Origin: an uncultured Lachnospiraceae bacterium
GTDB lineage: Bacteria > Bacillota > Clostridia > Lachnospirales > Lachnospiraceae
NCBI GenBank assembly: GCA_910588895.1
Contig: CAJUSS010000169.1
Span: 1-6,758, forward strand
Length of the DNA stretch: 6,758 nucleotides
Reading direction: 5' to 3'
Below, in pieces: positions 4,230-6,758 of this stretch. A model generated the notes under the pieces. That model ran no database searches and was not told where the DNA came from. It saw nothing but the letters and a program-made list of their open reading frames with translations. The translations under genes and the position numbers were made by a program. How positions within the stretch are numbered: position 1 is the stretch's first letter; each line of letters begins with the position of its first letter.

Positions 4230-6758
4230 TCATCCTTTTACCTGTGGGACCACCACTGTGGTCACACTCTCATCGTTCCCCACAGGCAGCATGGCGATGC
4301 CAGGCTTCTGGACCTTGCTCTGCTCCGAATATTTCATATAGCTGAAATCCATATACCGGAGACCGGACACATTGCCGCCCAGATGCATCCCCATGCGATA
4401 ACCGGTGAAGTTCTCGTAGGTCTTTAACCCCACCAGAGAAGAGATCCTGTCCGGATCCACCGCCGCGAAGAAGTAGATGTTCAGCAGCCGTCCCTTTTCA
4501 GTCAGGTTCTCCATAAAGGGCCGGATGTTCAGCACGCCTTCCTCTGGCTTGTATACAGAATCGATAAAACGCTCCATGTCTGCGATAAAGATGAACTGCC
4601 GCTCCTTCGCCTGGAGCCGCTCATAGAGCAGCTCCTCGCCTTCCTCACTCATCACCTTCTTTTTCAGCTCATTGCGCTCCCGCACAGTCTCTAAGAGCCC
4701 TTTGAAAAACTCCGCCTGCCCGGTCTGGCTGGATATATAGAGAGCTCCCGTCTTGGATGCGGCAGCCTCCAGCTCGTCGGAGCCGTGCTCGATGACGCAC
4801 AGCTTCCCGCCCTTCTTGGCGGCGGAGCGGATCAGCGCCTTTAACAGGTTCGTCTTCCCGGTCCTGGCCCGTCCAGAGATCGTATAGCAATAGACCTTGC
4901 TCAGATCGATGCCGTACACTGCCGCACTCCCCAAATCGTAGCCCACCGGCAGATGCCGGCCGTCGGCAAACATGTTCTCTGCATCCGGCAGCTGTTCGAA
5001 CTCGGACCAGATCGGCTTCTCCGGGATCACCGGGATCTGTCTGGCCCTCCTGCCCGTCCATGCGCGCTGCATCTGACGGCAGACCGCCTCGATCTTCTCG
5101 ATCCTCTGGTAGTCGTCCTCGGCCTCCACCGCCAGGGCGGTCTGGAATTCCAAAAACCGCTTGCCCACCTTCGCAAGGCCCCGCCCCGGAAGGCCCGGTT
5201 CCGGCACGGTCTCCAGCCGGGTGGTGCGCATGACATCGGAATAGGCGAACTTGTCGTTCATCTGCAGGGCCACCACGCTCTTGATGTTATCTCCCACCTT
5301 GGTCTGGATCTCGCTGGAGCCGAACCCACCGGCTGTGATGGCCAGGAAGATACCATAGCCCATACCGTCATGGGCTAAGTGGATCATGGTCTCCGCATAC
5401 TGATCGTCGGTCTTTTCCCGGAAATTGGAATAGTTATCGATGGCCACGATGACCACAGGGATCGTCACCCCATTAGCCCGGACATACTGGCTGTAATTGC
5501 CGCCTGCAAAGAGCTTCTTCCTCTCAGCCAGCATCTCCTCCATCATATGGAAGAACTTGTCCATCTTTTCTGTGTCATCCTCATAGATGATCCCGCCGGT
5601 GTGGGGCGCATGTTCCAGGGCAGACAGCATATGGCTGCTGAAGTCGATCGCATACAGGTTCACCCAGTCCGGCGTGTACCGATGGATCAGGCCGTAGAAC
5701 AAGGTCTGCAGGAGGGTGCTCTTGCCGCTGACGATCATCCCGCAGAAGGCATGGTGCCCCTCCTCGGAAAAGCTGAGGACCAGAGGCATCTGGGCCTGGT
5801 TGACCGGATCGTCGCAGAGGCCCATGGGGACTGTGATGCTCCACTCCTTTGGCATCTCCGGCCACTGACGGCCGTCAAATACATGCTCCTTCCAGCCAGT
5901 CAGACGGTCTACGATCAGAGCCGTGGGGAGCAAAGGCATCCACAGCTGGAACTTGTGGTTATAACCATTTTCTTTCGCGGTCCTGGCCAGATACTCCACG
6001 ACAGCATCCAGCTGGGTCTTCATCTTCTGCTCCGGCAGCTTCACATTGTTCTCATCTGCATATTTTAAGAGATCTGCCACCACATCCTCTAAGGGCTTCT
6101 CCCCTTCCTGCCGGACCAGACGTTCCATAGCCAGGTAGGCCTGTAAAAGCTCTTCCAGGCGGCGGCTGTTATACTCGCTCTCCGGATAGTCTACCTCGAA
6201 CACGGCCAGCTTCTGATAGATGGCCGGCAGCCGGTCCGGTGCCTGGGCAAAGGCTTCCAGGGTCATCTTCCGGTCTACCGCTGTCTGCTGCATGATCTGG
6301 ATCAGGTTGCAGATCCAGGTGGCGCGGAGCTGGGCCTGCTGCTTGCGCTTTAGGTTGCTCCCGATCAGCGCGGCCCTGCCGGTCAGAGAGAGCATGGACG
6401 CGATCTCCGACTGGAAGGAACCCATATTTTCGTCATAGGCAGCCCCGCTGTAAGCGGACTGGAACAGCTCGAACAGCTCGTCATTGCCCACCTGCAGATA
6501 GCATCGGCCGGCCTGAGTGATGTAGGCTGCGTCAGGCTTGTGGAGCATATCGTTGCTGTCCTGCCGGTCCTGCACCCGCAGGCACAGCCGGAACTTGGAG
6601 TTGCTCCAGATATTGTCATCTACTGTACCGCTGGGCTTCTGCGTGGCCAGGATCAGATGGACACCTAAGCTCCGGCCCACCTGGGCTACGCTGACCAGCT
6701 CCTTCATGAAATCCGGCTCCTCGCGCTTCAGCTCCGCAAATTCGTCGATGATGATGAA
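4230..6758 (-). CDS. essC: EssC, T7SS FtsK/SpoIIIE-type ATPase (C-terminal 842 residues)
   Basis: The motor ATPase of type VII secretion, membrane-bound and hexameric in known relatives, which recognises and drives Esx substrates. The reading frame runs off the window edge, so the FHA and membrane parts and the first Walker A are not seen. Counting from the first visible codon, domain 1 begins with its Walker B (I-I-I-D5-E6-F-A-E-L) and continues with A-T-Q-K-P (38-42) and N-I-W-S-N-S-K-F-R. Domain 2 has a canonical Walker A, G340-MIVS-G-K346-S-T, and a Walker B with N442 after D441 instead of a glutamate. Domain 3 has Walker A G629-RART-G-K635-T and a Walker B with M after D727. Degenerate catalytic positions in domains 2 and 3, with an intact domain 1, are typical of EccC/EssC. 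The visible part ends normally, with no frameshift. Confidence 0.95.
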   Translation of the reverse strand, partial: FIIIDEFAELKREEPDFMKELVSVAQVGRSLGVHLILATQKPSGTVDDNIWSNSKFRLCLRVQDRQDSNDMLHKPDAAYITQAGRCYLQVGNDELFELFQSAYSGAAYDENMGSFQSEIASMLSLTGRAALIGSNLKRKQQAQLRATWICNLIQIMQQTAVDRKMTLEAFAQAPDRLPAIYQKLAVFEVDYPESEYNSRRLEELLQAYLAMERLVRQEGEKPLEDVVADLLKYADENNVKLPEQKMKTQLDAVVEYLARTAKENGYNHKFQLWMPLLPTALIVDRLTGWKEHVFDGRQWPEMPKEWSITVPMGLCDDPVNQAQMPLVLSFSEEGHHAFCGMIVSGKSTLLQTLFYGLIHRYTPDWVNLYAIDFSSHMLSALEHAPHTGGIIYEDDTEKMDKFFHMMEEMLAERKKLFAGGNYSQYVRANGVTIPVVIVAIDNYSNFREKTDDQYAETMIHLAHDGMGYGIFLAITAGGFGSSEIQTKVGDNIKSVVALQMNDKFAYSDVMRTTRLETVPEPGLPGRGLAKVGKRFLEFQTALAVEAEDDYQRIEKIEAVCRQMQRAWTGRRARQIPVIPEKPIWSEFEQLPDAENMFADGRHLPVGYDLGSAAVYGIDLSKVYCYTISGRARTGKTNLLKALIRSAAKKGGKLCVIEHGSDELEAAASKTGALYISSQTGQAEFFKGLLETVRERNELKKKVMSEEGEELLYERLQAKERQFIFIADMERFIDSVYKPEEGVLNIRPFMENLTEKGRLLNIYFFAAVDPDRISSLVGLKTYENFTGYRMGMHLGGNVSGLRYMDFSYMKYSEQSKVQKPGIAMLPVGNDESVTTVVVPQVKG

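Noticed and set aside
5379..6068. Plus-strand open frame of 229 codons opposite essC
   Set aside because: It lies wholly antisense to a clearly coding EssC ATPase region. Its histidine- and leucine-rich product is typical of a shadow frame in GC-rich coding DNA.

Overview
This window is a stretch of a Firmicutes-type (T7SSb, Ess/Yuk-like) type VII secretion locus. Every supported gene lies on the minus strand, so it reads from high to low coordinates. The EssC ATPase with a YukD/EsaB ubiquitin-like protein, the LytTR regulator, strong AGGAGG ribosome sites and the moderately GC-rich composition suggest a gut-type Clostridia, possibly Lachnospiraceae. That placement is inference. No rRNA, tRNA, CRISPR array or insertion sequence was seen.

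The upstream block (6758 to 2522) is four tightly packed genes: the C-terminal 842 residues of EssC (its N-terminus is off the window), a LytTR DNA-binding regulator with a degraded receiver domain, a 246-residue soluble protein whose layout resembles the actinobacterial EspG chaperone, and an EsaB/YukD-like protein. Two successive junctions are ATGA overlaps, so the regulator, the EspG-like protein and EsaB are probably translationally coupled. EssA and EssB are not seen downstream of essC; if present, they must lie outside the window.

A 151-base gap (2371-2521 if measured to the ribosome site, 2367-2521 to the next start) separates this block from the next. It holds a strong hairpin, two 9-bp direct repeats exactly 12 bp apart (the typical shape of a LytTR operator), and an extended -10 promoter candidate. 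This looks like the control point of the second block.

The second block (2366 to 273) is six consecutive small helical-hairpin genes of the WXG100/Esx type. The turn motif differs in each: none (YGG), WKG, WIG, WTG, WES and WEG. Five of the six keep a YxxxD/E export-type motif near the C-terminus. The block ends in a degenerate 20-bp tandem repeat array and a good intrinsic terminator (109-150). A new gene with a good ribosome site starts at 41 and runs off the window edge.

A working model, which is inference: EssC powers export of the Esx-like array, EsaB and the EspG-like protein assist, and the locus-encoded LytTR protein switches on the array through the direct-repeat operator. The least expected items are the EspG-like protein beside a T7SSb EssC, the self-contained LytTR circuit, and the size and diversity of the Esx array.
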